A stretch of 64,000 nt of DNA, taken from NCBI RefSeq assembly GCF_019795295.1, contig NZ_JAIMCG010000004.1, forward strand, positions 186,001 through 250,000. Reading direction: 5' to 3'. Position numbers and translations under genes: made by a program. The DNA is from Cupriavidus sp. AU9028 (GTDB lineage Bacteria > Pseudomonadota > Gammaproteobacteria > Burkholderiales > Burkholderiaceae). Below the pieces are notes generated by a model. The model was not told the DNA's origin. It searched no databases and saw nothing but the letters and a program-made list of their open reading frames with translations. Numbering within the stretch: the stretch's first letter is position 1; every line of letters begins with the position of its first letter. Shown here one piece after another: positions 48,379 through 58,380 of the stretch.

Positions 48379-48560
48379 CCCTCTCCCCCGGCCCCTCTCC
48401 CGCAGTGCGGGAGAGGGGAGAACACCGAAGGGCAGCTTGCGGCTGAGGGTTCGCTCCCCTCGCCCGCAGTGCGGGAGAGGGGAGAACACCGAAGGGCGCT
48501 TGCGGCTGAGGGTTCGCTCCCCTCGCCCGCTTGCGGGAGAGGGGCCGGGGGAGAGGGTAG
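48379..48560. repeat. Cluster of GC-rich palindromes with a 64/63-bp tandem duplication
   Basis: Three palindrome copies fill the gap between argC and the convergent M48 gene. Between them a 64-bp unit (48401-48464) is repeated as a 63-bp unit (48465-48527), differing mainly by GGGCAGCTTG versus GGGCGCTTG, and a third partial unit follows. This indicates recent slippage or unequal exchange at the repeat. Confidence 0.9.
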
Positions 48561-48587
48561 CCGAGGCATCCGCCCCCTCCAGCCTCC

Positions 48588-49598
48588 CTACTTCGTCAGC
48601 GGCTTCTGCCGATCCTCATCCCCGCGATCCACCGGCGCGCTGCCCAGCCCAGCCATATTGGCCCGGTACGGCGGCAGCCTGTCCACGGTCGTATTGATCG
48701 CCTTCGCGTATAGCGGCAGCACCTCGGGCAGATGCCGCTCCAGGTCCGCGATGCGCGTCCGCCCGGATGGGTGCGTCGACAGGAAGTCCACGCTCGCGCC
48801 GGCCGCGGAGGACTGCGACACCTTGCCCATCTTCTGCCACAGCGTCACCGCCGCACGCGGGTCGTAACCGGCCCGGGCCGCGATATCCATGCCAACCAGG
48901 TCGGCCTCGGTCTCGTCCGAGCGCGAAAACTTCAGCGCCAGCAGCTGCGCGCCCGTGCCCAGCGCCAGATTGCCCAGATTGCCGAAGCCGAACAGCTGGG
49001 AAATCACGTTGGCGCCGAGATTGGTGATCTCCGCCTTGGCCGCGCGCTCGCGGGCATGTTCCTGCAAGGCATGGGCGATCTCGTGCCCGATCACCATCGC
49101 CAGCTCGTCGTCCGTGGCCTTCAGCTGATCGATCAGGCCCGAATAGACCGCGATCTTGCCGCCCGGCATGCAGAACGCATTGACCTGCTTCGAGGCGATC
49201 AGATTCACTTCCCACTTCCAGCTCTGCGCCCGGTCGTTCCAGCGCGCCGCATACGGCAGGATGCGCTGCGCGATCGCGCGGGCCCGCTTCAGCTGCGGGT
49301 CGCTCGCGGGCGCCAGCGCGCCCTTCTCGCGCGCCTCGCGCTTGATCTGCTCGTACTCCTGCAAGGCCTGCTGCTCGATCGCTTCGGCCGGCACCAGTTG
49401 CCGCACCGCCGCGCCGCCAGGCTGCACGCGCACCCCTTCGTTCTGGGCCTGCACTGGCGCGCCCGCCAGAAGCAGGGCACCGGCCGCCAGCGCCGTCAGG
49501 CCACGGCGTGCGCAGAAGCGGGCCGGGACGCAAGCGGCAGCAGCGCCGCGCACAAGGCGGGAAGGAGTGGAAAGCAAGCGCGTGTGGATAGGACGCAT
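48588..49598 (-). CDS. M48-family metalloprotease
   Basis: A 336-residue secreted zinc protease. An unusually long N-terminal leader holds the hydrophobic segment LTALAAGALLLAGAPVQAQ, with cleavage expected after QA. The zinc site is HEIAH in VIGHEIAHALQEH, with the third ligand in DETEADLVGMDIAA. STHPSGRTRIADLERHLPE is the typical C-terminal block of BepA/LoiP-like periplasmic M48 proteins. It probably degrades or chaperones outer-membrane proteins. It is divergent from ampG. Confidence 0.92.
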   Translation of the reverse strand: MRPIHTRLLSTPSRLVRGAAAACVPARFCARRGLTALAAGALLLAGAPVQAQNEGVRVQPGGAAVRQLVPAEAIEQQALQEYEQIKREAREKGALAPASDPQLKRARAIAQRILPYAARWNDRAQSWKWEVNLIASKQVNAFCMPGGKIAVYSGLIDQLKATDDELAMVIGHEIAHALQEHARERAAKAEITNLGANVISQLFGFGNLGNLALGTGAQLLALKFSRSDETEADLVGMDIAARAGYDPRAAVTLWQKMGKVSQSSAAGASVDFLSTHPSGRTRIADLERHLPEVLPLYAKAINTTVDRLPPYRANMAGLGSAPVDRGDEDRQKPLTK

Positions 49599-49765
49599 CG
49601 ATCGAACGGAATTCGACAGGAGTCATCGGGGCTGGTGCAATAATACACGGCGCTTGTGGGTCCCCTGCGGCACTCCGGGCACCTCCGGCACAACCACCGC
49701 TTCCAATCCGTCCACGCGCATCCGGGCCAAGCCAGCCCGCCTCCTTGCAACCCGGCTCCGTCTTC

Positions 49766-51022
49766 ATGACCTTCCAGGACTATCTCGATATTTTCCGCAA
49801 CCGCCGCATTGGCGCGATGCTGACGCTGGGCTTCGCCTCGGGGCTGCCGCTGGCGCTGACCTCCGGCACCCTGCAGGCCTGGATGACGGTCGAAGGGCTC
49901 GACATCCGCACCATCGGCTTCTTCTCGCTGGTCGGCCAGGCCTATATCTTCAAGTTCCTGTGGGCGCCGCTGATGGACCGCTACACAACGCCGCTGCTGG
50001 ACCGGCGGCGCGGCTGGCTGCTGTTGACCCAGCTCGGACTGGTACTGGGCATCGCCGGCATGGCCTTCTGCCCGCCACGAGAGGCGCTGTGGCTGCTGGC
50101 CGGGCTGGCGGCGCTGGTCGCCTTCCTGTCGGCCTCGCAGGACATCGTGTTCGATGCCTACAGCACCGACGTGCTGCGCCCCGCCGAGCGCGGTGCCGGC
50201 GCGGCGGTCAAGGTGCTGGGCTACCGGCTGGCCATGCTGGTTTCCGGCGGGCTGGCGCTGTGGCTGGCCGACCGGGTGCTGGGCTGGCAGCAGATGTACC
50301 TGCTGATGGCCGGCCTGATGCTGGTGGGCCTGCTGACGCTGCCATGGGCACCCTCGGCGGAAGCCCCCGCCAAGGCGCCGCGTTCCCTCGAGGAAGCCGT
50401 GCTCGGACCGCTGCGCGACTTCTTCTCGCGCAGCGGCGCATGGTGGGTGCTGGCGCTGATCGTGCTGTACAAGCTGGGCGACGCCTTCGCCGGCAGCCTG
50501 TCCACCACCTTCCTGATCCGCGGGGTCGGTTTCTCCGCGGGCGAGGTCGGGCTGGTCAACAAGACGCTGGGCCTGGCCGCCACCATCGTCGGTGCGCTGT
50601 TCGGCGGCACGCTGATGGTCCGGCTCGGGCTGTACCGTTCGCTGATGGTGTTCGGCATCCTGCAGGCGGTGTCCAACTTCGGCTACTGGCTGCTGGCCGT
50701 CACCCCGCCGCACCTGTGGTCGATGGGCGCCACCATCGCGGTCGAGAACCTGTGCGGGGGCATGGGCACGGCCGCCTTCGTCGCGCTGCTGATGGCGCTG
50801 TGCAACCGCTCGTTCTCGGCCACCCAGTACGCACTGCTCTCGGCGCTCGCCTCGGTCGGCCGGGTCTATGTCGGCCCGAGCTCCGGCTATCTGGTCGAAT
50901 CGTTCGGCTGGGCGCCGTTCTACCTGGGCACCGTGCTGGTGGCCCTGCCCGGCCTGCTGCTGCTGCACGCCATGCGCGGCACCGTGCTGCGCTACGAGGA
51001 GCAGGCCAGGAACGGCAACTGA
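49766..51022 (+). CDS. ampG: AmpG-family muropeptide MFS transporter
   Basis: A 418-residue integral membrane protein with about 12 hydrophobic helices. AmpG-type blocks are MLTLGFASGLPLALTSGTLQAW, GFFSLVGQAYIFKFLWAPLMDRY, ASQDIVFDAYSTDVL and ENLCGGMGTAAFVALLMALCNRSFSATQYALLSALASV. It imports GlcNAc-anhydro-muropeptides from the periplasm for wall recycling, the products made by lytic transglycosylases such as Slt. The ATG at 49766 (MTFQDYLDIF) begins the family N-terminus. It converges with a thioesterase gene at a 5-bp gap. Confidence 0.93.
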   Translation: MTFQDYLDIFRNRRIGAMLTLGFASGLPLALTSGTLQAWMTVEGLDIRTIGFFSLVGQAYIFKFLWAPLMDRYTTPLLDRRRGWLLLTQLGLVLGIAGMAFCPPREALWLLAGLAALVAFLSASQDIVFDAYSTDVLRPAERGAGAAVKVLGYRLAMLVSGGLALWLADRVLGWQQMYLLMAGLMLVGLLTLPWAPSAEAPAKAPRSLEEAVLGPLRDFFSRSGAWWVLALIVLYKLGDAFAGSLSTTFLIRGVGFSAGEVGLVNKTLGLAATIVGALFGGTLMVRLGLYRSLMVFGILQAVSNFGYWLLAVTPPHLWSMGATIAVENLCGGMGTAAFVALLMALCNRSFSATQYALLSALASVGRVYVGPSSGYLVESFGWAPFYLGTVLVALPGLLLLHAMRGTVLRYEEQARNGN

Positions 51023-51027
51023 CGGCC

Positions 51028-51858
51028 CTACTGCTTGTAGTAGACGATCTGGTGCGAGCTGGCGACCAGCTCGCCGCCGGGGCTCCACAGTTGCGCCGTC
51101 TGGTCGAAAAAGCCCTGCCGGAACACCTGCGCGCGCGCGCTGCCCAGCACGAAGCCGTCGCCAAGCGTGGCCAGCGTGGCGGCGTCGGCGTGGTAGTAGA
51201 CGGTCATCGACACCGTGCCTGCCGGCACGAAGCCCGGCCGCTTCAGGAAGATGCGGGGGTAGAAGCTGTCGCACCAGGCCGTCACCGAACAGTAGTCGGG
51301 CGCCCTGGGCGGCTGATCGCGCAGCCAGAATTGCGTCAGGCTGTCCGGATTCTCGCCCTGCGCATCGGCGGGCGGCTTGGCCCCGCGCACCGGGCGCATC
51401 TCGTACGACTTGAACCAGTTGACCGGTGCAAAGCCGGCGGGCAGCGGATCGGACGCCTCGGGCGGCGGGGCGTCCGGCATCGTCGCTTCGCCACTGCCCC
51501 AGGTGTCGCGCCGGGTCGCGAACACGGCCGTTGCGGTCGTCGTGATGTCCCCGTTCTGCAACAGCGCCAGCGTCCAGTGCTGGGTGGACCGGTTGGTCCG
51601 TGCCGGCCGCGCTTCGACCTCGAACGGACCCTCCGCGATCGGACCGGCGAAATTGACGGTCAGCGAGACAGGGTCGCCGAGCCGGTCGGGATGGTCGAGC
51701 ACGGCGCGCAGCATCGCCGCGGCGGTGATCCCGCCGAACGGGCCGATCATGTTCCAGTAGGCGGCGCTGGTGCGGCCGCCGAAGCGATCGTCGCCGATGC
51801 GCTCCAGCTTCAGGGCATCGTCAAAGGGATGGACGGACTGCGAGGGCGCTGCGGACAT
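51028..51858 (-). CDS. Thioesterase-family protein (double-hotdog, TesB-like)
   Basis: A 276-residue protein with two hotdog halves. The first half has AYWNMIGPFGGITAAAMLRAV and SLTVNFAGPIAEGPFEVEARP, and the second has DYCSVTAWCDSFYPRIFLK and TVSMTVYYHADAATLATLGDGFVLG. This is the 4HBT_3/acyl-CoA thioesterase layout. It likely hydrolyses an acyl-CoA of unknown chain. It ends 5 bp from ampG and lies downstream of nothing else on its strand. Confidence 0.88.
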   Translation of the reverse strand: MSAAPSQSVHPFDDALKLERIGDDRFGGRTSAAYWNMIGPFGGITAAAMLRAVLDHPDRLGDPVSLTVNFAGPIAEGPFEVEARPARTNRSTQHWTLALLQNGDITTTATAVFATRRDTWGSGEATMPDAPPPEASDPLPAGFAPVNWFKSYEMRPVRGAKPPADAQGENPDSLTQFWLRDQPPRAPDYCSVTAWCDSFYPRIFLKRPGFVPAGTVSMTVYYHADAATLATLGDGFVLGSARAQVFRQGFFDQTAQLWSPGGELVASSHQIVYYKQ

Positions 51859-52010
51859 GACGGGTCTCCTGGCGAACGCGAGCCGGCACGGTGGGATGCG
51901 TCGGACTGGACGGCAGCCGAACGACCGTTCGCTTTTTTACGCTACGGTAGCGGTCGCCATCGTTGCCGTCAACCGGATGCAGCCGCCCCCGCGCCTCCAT
52001 TCGGCCGGAC

Positions 52011-52634
52011 TCAGGCCCCGCAAACCCGGTAGACCGCCAGACTGCCGCGCCAGTTGACGCCCCAGTTGACCGTCACGCCCTCGTGCATCACCACCCGGTC
52101 GATCACCCGCAGCCCGACCTTGGGTGCCAGCTCCTCGAAGTCGCCGATGGTCAGCACGCGCACGTTCGGAGTGTCGTACCACTGGTACGGCAGCGATTCC
52201 GACACCGGCATGCGCCCGCGGAAGATCGACAGCCGGTGCGGCCAGTAGCCGAAATTGGGGAACGAGACGATGCACTCGCGCCCGACCCGCAGCGTCTCGC
52301 GCAGGACCTGGGCCGTGTTGTGGATGGTCTGCAGCGTCTGCGACAGGATCACCGTGTCGAAGCTCTTGTCCTCGAACAGCGCCAGCCCGCCCTCCAGGTC
52401 CTGCTGGATGACATGCACGCCGTTGCCCACGCAGGCCAGCACCCCCTCGTCGCGGATCTCGATGCCATACGCCTGCACATCGAGCTCGTCCTGCAGCACG
52501 CGCAACAGGCTGCCATCGCCACAACCCAGGTCGAGCACCGTCGCGTTCGGTTCGATCCAGCGGGCAATCGCGCGAAAGTCCGGCCGGCGCGCCAGCACCC
52601 CGCTGGCCGCCGCGGAAATGGCCTTGGCGTTCAT
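52011..52634 (-). CDS. metW: Methionine biosynthesis protein MetW
   Basis: A 207-residue methyltransferase-fold protein. The SAM-type motif is [19 protein letters not shown], followed by [47 protein letters not shown] and [12 protein letters not shown], all typical of MetW. It works with MetX in homoserine acylation. The ATG (52634) overlaps the metX stop in an ATGA junction, so the two are coupled. Both lie behind the SAM-II-like leader. Confidence 0.95.
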   Translation of the reverse strand: MNAKAISAAASGVLARRPDFRAIARWIEPNATVLDLGCGDGSLLRVLQDELDVQAYGIEIRDEGVLACVGNGVHVIQQDLEGGLALFEDKSFDTVILSQTLQTIHNTAQVLRETLRVGRECIVSFPNFGYWPHRLSIFRGRMPVSESLPYQWYDTPNVRVLTIGDFEELAPKVGLRVIDRVVMHEGVTVNWGVNWRGSLAVYRVCGA

Positions 52635-53803
52635 GCTCCGACCTCCGTGGCAATGCGTTCGTAATAGGCGCGCATCACGTTGTGATAGCGCGGATCGTCG
52701 AGCAGGAAGGCATCGTGGCCATGCGGGGCGTCGATCTCCGCGTAGGTGACGGGGCGCTTGTTGTCCAGCAGCGCCTTGACCAGTTCCCGGCTGCGGCTGG
52801 GGGCGAAGCGCCAATCGGTGGTAAAGCTGGCCACCAGGAAGCTCGCCTGCGTCTGCGATACCGCGCGCGTCAGATCGCCGCCGAAGGACAGGGCGGGGTC
52901 GAAGTAATCCAGCGCGCGGGTAATCAGCAGGTAGGTATTGGCGTCGAAATACTCGGCGAACTTGTCGCCCTGATAGCGCAGATAGCTCTCGACCTGGAAC
53001 TCGACATCGAACGAGTAGCGGATATCCTCGGCCTTCAGCTCGCGGCCAAACTTCTCCGCCATGTCCTCGTCGGACAGATAGGTGATATGGCCGATCATCC
53101 GCGCCACGCGCAGCCCGCGCTTTGGCTTCACGCCGTGCGCGTAGTAGTTGCCGCCGTGGAAATCCGGGTCCGACAGGATCGCGCTGCGCGCGACCTCGTT
53201 GAAGGCGATGTTCTGCGCGGACAGCTTCGGTGTCGAAGCCACCACGATGCAGTGGCGCAGCCGGTCCGGATACAGCAGGCTCCAGGCCAGCGCCTGCATG
53301 CCGCCAAGGCTGCCGCCCATCACCGCGGCAAACTGGCGGATGCCGAAGGCGTCGGCCACGCGGGCCTGCGCGTTGACCCAGTCTTCCACCGTCACCACCG
53401 GAAACGTGGCGCCGAAGGGCGCGCCGGTCGCCGGGTTGATACTCATCGGCCCCGTCGAGCCGAAGCAGGACCCCAGGTTGTTGACGCCAATGACGAAAAA
53501 GCGGTTGGTATCCAGCGGCTTGCCTGGTCCCACCATGTTGTCCCACCAGCCCACATCGCGTGGGTCGTCGGCATAGAGGCCGGCGACATGGTGGGAGGCG
53601 TTCAGCGCGTGGCAGACCAGCACCGCGTTGGTCCGCTCGGGATTGAGCGTACCGTAGGTCTCCACCATCAGATCGTAGCCGGCCAGGGAGGAGCCGTTGC
53701 GCAGCGGCAGCGGCTCGGCGAAGTGCATCCGCTGCGGAGTCACGAAGCCGACCGAATCGGCCGGCGGGGCCAGCGAGGCTGGCGGCGAGGCAAGGTCAGT
53801 CAT
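52631..53803 (-). CDS. metX: Homoserine O-acyltransferase MetX
   Basis: A 390-residue alpha/beta-hydrolase-fold enzyme. The nucleophile elbow is [16 protein letters not shown], with oxyanion block [20 protein letters not shown] and the catalytic His in [10 protein letters not shown]. Known family members use acetyl-CoA or succinyl-CoA; proteobacterial MetX enzymes are often succinyltransferases, and this sequence alone does not decide it. It commits homoserine to methionine. It is coupled to metW and preceded by a SAM-II-like aptamer and an intrinsic terminator, so SAM should repress it. Confidence 0.95.
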   Translation of the reverse strand: MTDLASPPASLAPPADSVGFVTPQRMHFAEPLPLRNGSSLAGYDLMVETYGTLNPERTNAVLVCHALNASHHVAGLYADDPRDVGWWDNMVGPGKPLDTNRFFVIGVNNLGSCFGSTGPMSINPATGAPFGATFPVVTVEDWVNAQARVADAFGIRQFAAVMGGSLGGMQALAWSLLYPDRLRHCIVVASTPKLSAQNIAFNEVARSAILSDPDFHGGNYYAHGVKPKRGLRVARMIGHITYLSDEDMAEKFGRELKAEDIRYSFDVEFQVESYLRYQGDKFAEYFDANTYLLITRALDYFDPALSFGGDLTRAVSQTQASFLVASFTTDWRFAPSRSRELVKALLDNKRPVTYAEIDAPHGHDAFLLDDPRYHNVMRAYYERIATEVGA

Positions 53804-53843
53804 GGATAGCGCCCGTCAAGGCGGGCGTCGGCAAAGCGCGCAT

Positions 53844-53893
53844 AAAAAAACCCGACCGGTCTTGCGTGATGTCACGCAGCCAAATCGGGTTTC
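53844..53893 (-). terminator. Intrinsic terminator (attenuator) in the metX leader
   Basis: On the minus strand AAACCCGA pairs with TCGGGTTT, and the T-run TTTTTTT follows. An inner hairpin TGCGTGATGTCACGCA sits in the loop. It lies 41 bases before the metX ATG and about 60 bases after the SAM-II-like aptamer, so it can stop transcription before metX. Confidence 0.85.
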
Positions 53894-53949
53894 TCGCGCC
53901 GCATCCGTTGCCGTCCGCTGCGCCGGCCGCCTGCAAGGGCAGGACGCCG

Positions 53950-54050
53950 ACCAACCTCTTTAGCCGCATTTATAGTGGCAGACCGTGCCGATCCAATTCC
54001 TGGGATCCCGGTTGCCTCGCGCCCGCAAGCCAGTCATCAAATCGGCGCGA
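53950..54050 (-). promoter_or_regulatory. SAM-II-like riboswitch in the metX leader with extended internal hairpin
   Basis: P1 is TCGCGCC (54050-54044) pairing with GGCGCGA (54023-54017). The loop GATTTGATGACTGGCTTGCG and the 3' strand ATAAATGCGGCTAAAGAGG match the SAM-II core. Between P1 and the 3' strand, where SAM-II usually has about a dozen bases, there are about 40 extra; GGCAACCG pairs with CGGTCTGCC and GATCC with GGATC, so they form a hairpin. TATAAT lies at 54058-54063, 7 bases upstream. Confidence 0.82.
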
Positions 54051-54057
54051 TTCGGCG

Positions 54058-54063
54058 ATTATA
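54058..54063 (-). promoter_or_regulatory. -10 element of the metX promoter
   Basis: A perfect TATAAT on the minus strand ends 7 bases before the first P1 base of the riboswitch, so the transcript should start with the aptamer. Confidence 0.7.
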
Positions 54064-54127
54064 GAGCAAAAGCCGCGTTCATGGCCGCGAACCGGCCCGG
54101 CATGCGCGGTCCGGCAAGCCTCGGCCT

Positions 54128-54868
54128 TCAGGCCAGCAGGATGCGCAGTTGCCCGTCGATCTGGGCGACCGGCAGCTTGCGAAAGCCGCTCTTCACATAG
54201 CGGTGCCAGTGTCCCTGCACCGTGGCGACGATCAGCCCCGCCCGCAGCGCCACGTCGGCATCCGCGGGGAAGGCGCCCTGCGTCGCGGCGATCTTCAGGC
54301 ACTGCCGCACCGACGCCTCGATCCGGTCCACCAGCTGGTTGATCCGCTCCTGCAGGCGCTCATGCTCGCCGACCAGCGCCTCTCCCGTCAGCACGCGCGT
54401 CATGCCCGGGTTCTTCTCGGCAAACGTCAGCAGCATCCGCACGATCGCGTGCAACTGCCGCAGCCCGTGCTCTTCCTGCGCGGTGATCTGGTTGATCAGC
54501 CCGAACACCGTGTGTTCGATGAAGGCGATCAGTCCTTCGTACATCTGGGCCTTGCTGGCGAAGTGCCGGTACAGCGCGGCCTCCGACACGCCCAGCCGGG
54601 CCGCCAGCGCCGCGGTCGTAATGCGCTCGGAACGGGGATGCTCGAGCATCGACGCGAGCGCCTGCAGGATCTGGACGCGGCGCTCGCCAGGCGGCGGGCG
54701 CTTCCGTGCCGTGGGTTCGGTGCTTTGTGCCGCCGCGGCAGCAGGGACCGAGGCCGCAACCGGAGCCGCCACCGGAGCCGCCACCCGCGCCGCCGCGTTA
54801 ACCGTGCTCGCTACCGTCCGGCCCAATGCCTCATCTGGCTCGTTCTGACCCACATTGCTCTGCGTCAT
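54128..54868 (-). CDS. slmA: Nucleoid occlusion factor SlmA (TetR family)
   Basis: A 246-residue TetR-fold protein. The HTH is RITTAALAARLGVSEAALYRHF, followed by SKAQMYEGLIAFIEHTVFGLINQI, close to SlmA. SlmA binds chromosomal sites and blocks FtsZ assembly over the nucleoid. The first 65 residues are an Ala/Val/Pro low-complexity tail (VAAPVAAPVAASVPAA) absent from E. coli SlmA. The ATG overlaps the upstream nucleotidase stop. The argB-nucleotidase-slmA order is conserved in relatives. Confidence 0.92.
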   Translation of the reverse strand: MTQSNVGQNEPDEALGRTVASTVNAAARVAAPVAAPVAASVPAAAAAQSTEPTARKRPPPGERRVQILQALASMLEHPRSERITTAALAARLGVSEAALYRHFASKAQMYEGLIAFIEHTVFGLINQITAQEEHGLRQLHAIVRMLLTFAEKNPGMTRVLTGEALVGEHERLQERINQLVDRIEASVRQCLKIAATQGAFPADADVALRAGLIVATVQGHWHRYVKSGFRKLPVAQIDGQLRILLA

Positions 54869-55818
54869 GACCCGATTCCCCGCATTCGTCGATGGAGTTG
54901 ATTCGATGATTGTACTTTTATGTGCACATAGCGGGGGCGATGGGCCGGATTTGCCCGCTTCAGGCGGCGTGGCTGCGGCGCCTGGGTTTCCGCGGCGACG
55001 AGCGCAACGGCGTGTTCCTGCGCCGCGTGCGCGGCCTCGCCTGCGGCGTGGCGATGCCGCTCGCGCTCGGCATCCAGCACCGCCTGCGTGGCGGCATCGC
55101 GCGTCTCGCCGGCCGGCGCGGCATGGGGACGAGAGGGGGTCAGCGTGCGCAGATAGCCGGTGATCCAGGCCGTGCGAATGCCCAGGCCCTGGTAGCGCTT
55201 CAGATGCGAGACGGTGTCCTCGACCAGCACCGCACGCGACGGATCGACCCCGATCCGCGCCAGCCAGTGCCGCAGCATGCGCCGGTCCGGCTTGGGCCGC
55301 AGCTCGCCGTGCACCCACATCTGCTCGATCGCCACCACCCGCTCGAACATCCGCTCGATCCCGGCCACGCGCAGTACCGCGCGCGCGTACTCCTGCGGCG
55401 CGTTGGTCAGCAGCACCTTGCGGCCCGGCAGGCGCCGCAGCATGCGGGCAAGCCCCCGCTGCACGCGCACCATCGACGCCAGCTCGGGAAAATCATGGGC
55501 AGCGTGCAGGAACTCGGCGGGGTCCACGCCGTGATGCCGGATCATGCCCAGCAGTGTCGCCCCGTAGCGCTGCCAATAGTCGACGCGCACGCGGCTTGCC
55601 GTCGCCTCGTCGCAGCCCAGCACGCGCGCCACATAAGCGGTCATCTGCGCGTTGATGGCCGGAAAGATCGCATAGGAAGCGTCATGCAGCGTGTTGTCCA
55701 GGTCGAACAGCCACACCACGGGTCCGGCCTGGTTGCCGGCGGGCCGGCGCAGCAGGCGGTTCGGGGATCGGCGCGGACGCCGCAGCGGAAGAGGAGTCGG
55801 GGAGGAACGTTGTGGCAC
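54865..55818 (-). CDS. Pyrimidine 5'-nucleotidase (HAD superfamily)
   Basis: A 317-residue HAD phosphatase. The nucleophile motif is WLFDLDNTLHDASYAIFP, then LTNAPQEYARAVL, KPDRRMLRHWL and VEDTVSHLKRYQGLGIRTAWI. This is the Sdt1/pyrimidine 5'-nucleotidase layout found next to argB and slmA. It has a 37-residue Arg/Pro-rich N-terminal start and a roughly 75-residue Ala/His/Arg-rich tail after the HAD core, both unusual. It overlaps slmA by 4 bp, so expression is coupled. Confidence 0.9.
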   Translation of the reverse strand: MPQRSSPTPLPLRRPRRSPNRLLRRPAGNQAGPVVWLFDLDNTLHDASYAIFPAINAQMTAYVARVLGCDEATASRVRVDYWQRYGATLLGMIRHHGVDPAEFLHAAHDFPELASMVRVQRGLARMLRRLPGRKVLLTNAPQEYARAVLRVAGIERMFERVVAIEQMWVHGELRPKPDRRMLRHWLARIGVDPSRAVLVEDTVSHLKRYQGLGIRTAWITGYLRTLTPSRPHAAPAGETRDAATQAVLDAERERHRHAAGEAAHAAQEHAVALVAAETQAPQPRRLKRANPAHRPRYVHIKVQSSNQLHRRMRGIGS

Positions 55819-55893
55819 GGGAGGCGGCGACCCGCGCTCCAGGCGCGGTCGCCATCCGGCGCTTCCCGCGTGAAGCGCGGCCGCCCGTTGGTA

Positions 55894-56820
<927 letters not shown>

Positions 56821-57068
56821 TTAGGAATCAACGAGTATCATGGCGACGCCGCGACAGCGTCGTGCGGTCGATCGCCGCGGCCCTGCATTGCGCGCTTTTC
56901 ATCACGCAGGAGCCGGGGGGCCCCGCGGCAGGCGCCGATTTTACAAGAAACGGAACCTGGCGCGCGGCGCCTGTCACACTGGGCCCCGCACAGGCTTTCC
57001 CAACCGCAAAAGATACCGTTCCCTGGGGCGCGAGCGTCCGTTTCGCACAACAGCCCTTGCTTTTCGTC

Positions 57069-57368
57069 ATGGCTTCGCAACATCCGCGCCAGTCGCCAAC
57101 CACCTTGCCGCCAGCTGCTGGCGATACCGCTGTCCGCGCAAAAGCCAAGGAGGCGAGCCCCGCTTTCGCCACCGTGCTGACCGGACAATTGCGCCCGGTC
57201 GAGCGCTGCGCGAATTGCTGGGGCGGCTTCGTCTGCGGTTATGCGGCCGGACTTGGGCATTGCTGGTGTACCGCGCAGCCCTTGCCAGCGGCTCGGCTGA
57301 TCGTGCCGACCCGACATTGCCTCTGCCCAGCCTGCCTGGCCCGACGCCAGGGGGCGGCGGACAAATAG
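57069..57368 (+). CDS. Cysteine-rich CWC family protein
   Basis: A 99-residue protein with a cysteine-rich C-terminal half: ERCANCWGGFVCGYAAGLGH, then CWCT, HCLCPACLARR. This is the CWC (Cys-rich, CxxC...CWC...CxxC) small family seen in Proteobacteria, probably zinc-binding. The first 50 residues are Pro/Ala/Thr-rich. No ribosome site is evident, but the cysteine pattern is not expected from a chance frame. It lies 34 bp before a LysR gene. Function unknown. Confidence 0.75.
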   Translation: MASQHPRQSPTTLPPAAGDTAVRAKAKEASPAFATVLTGQLRPVERCANCWGGFVCGYAAGLGHCWCTAQPLPAARLIVPTRHCLCPACLARRQGAADK

Positions 57369-57389
57369 TTCGCACAACCACCAAGCGGT

Positions 57390-57395
57390 TATCAT
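57390..57395 (+). promoter_or_regulatory. -10 hexamer immediately before the LysR start codon
   Basis: TATCAT ends 7 bases before the ATG at 57403, so the LysR transcript would have little or no leader. Confidence 0.45.
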
Positions 57396-57402
57396 TCTTC
57401 CC

Positions 57403-58362
57403 ATGAATAGCCTGCGCAACGTCGACCTGAACCTGCTGGTCGTGCTCGAAGCCCTGCTGGCCGAGCGCCATATCTCCCGTGCCGCACTGCGCCTGCAACT
57501 GAGCCAGCCTGCCGTGAGCCACGCGCTGGCCCGGCTGCGCCAGCTGCTTGACGACCCGCTGCTGGTGCGCGGCCAGGGTGGGCTCGTGCTGACGCCCCGC
57601 GCCCACGCGCTCGCCGAACCGCTTGCGCAAGCGCTGGCGCAGGTGCGCATCCTGCTGGGCCCGGCCGGCTTCCAGCCCGCCACTGCCCGGCGTACCTTCA
57701 GCGTGGCGATGACCGACCATGCCGCGCTGGCGGTATTGCCCGCGCTGCTGCGCACCGTGCGCAAGGCCGCACCGGGGATCGAACTGGTCGTCATGCAGGC
57801 CAGCACGGAAGCGATGACCGCCGAGGTTGCCGAAGGACGTGCCGAGCTGGCCATCGGCGATTTCGCCTTCATTCCGGACGATATCCGTTCGGTGCGGTTG
57901 TTCGAGGAAGACTATGCCTGCGCGGTGGATGCGACCACCGTCCGGGGACAAGGGCGTCTTGACGCCGTGGCCTATCTGGCGCGCTCTCACGTGCTGGTCA
58001 GCAGCCGGCCCGCGGCCCATGCCGATCCGCTGTCGAGCCATGCCGATCCGATCGACGCCGCCATAGCCCGGCACAACGGCCGGCGCAAGATCGCCTGCGT
58101 GGTGCCCCATGCCGGCCTCGCGCCGGCCCTGATCGCTGGGACCAACCTGGTGCTGACGGCACCGCGCCGCGCGCTCGCCGCACTGGCGGACGATCCGGCT
58201 TTCGCCGTCTTCGATCCGCCCCTGCCGCTGCCCGCGTTCACCGTCAGCGCCATCTGGCCCGCTCGCCTCGACGCGGACCCCGCCCACCTGTGGTTGCGCG
58301 AGCGCGTCGCCGCCGCCTGCGAAAGCGCGCCGCGCGAACAGACCATCAGCCTGCGCGGCTGA
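57403..58362 (+). CDS. LysR-family transcriptional regulator (NodD/LeuO-like subgroup)
   Basis: A 319-residue LysR regulator. It begins MNSLRNVDLNLLVVLEALLA, with the HTH in HISRAALRLQLSQPAVSHALARLR and LDDPLLVRGQGGLVLTPRA, the pattern of the NodD/LeuO subgroup. The effector domain includes RTFSVAMTDHAALAVLPALL and RAELAIGDFAF. No obvious divergent target is present; the CWC gene upstream is co-oriented. The copper-chaperone gene converges with it. Confidence 0.92.
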   Translation: MNSLRNVDLNLLVVLEALLAERHISRAALRLQLSQPAVSHALARLRQLLDDPLLVRGQGGLVLTPRAHALAEPLAQALAQVRILLGPAGFQPATARRTFSVAMTDHAALAVLPALLRTVRKAAPGIELVVMQASTEAMTAEVAEGRAELAIGDFAFIPDDIRSVRLFEEDYACAVDATTVRGQGRLDAVAYLARSHVLVSSRPAAHADPLSSHADPIDAAIARHNGRRKIACVVPHAGLAPALIAGTNLVLTAPRRALAALADDPAFAVFDPPLPLPAFTVSAIWPARLDADPAHLWLRERVAAACESAPREQTISLRG

Positions 58363-58380
58363 CGCTCCGGCGCGTCCCGC

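Noticed and set aside
49156-52032. A 958-codon plus-strand frame covering the M48 protease, ampG and thioesterase region
   Set aside because: It passes through genes on both strands in the wrong frame; the motif-bearing proteins are elsewhere.
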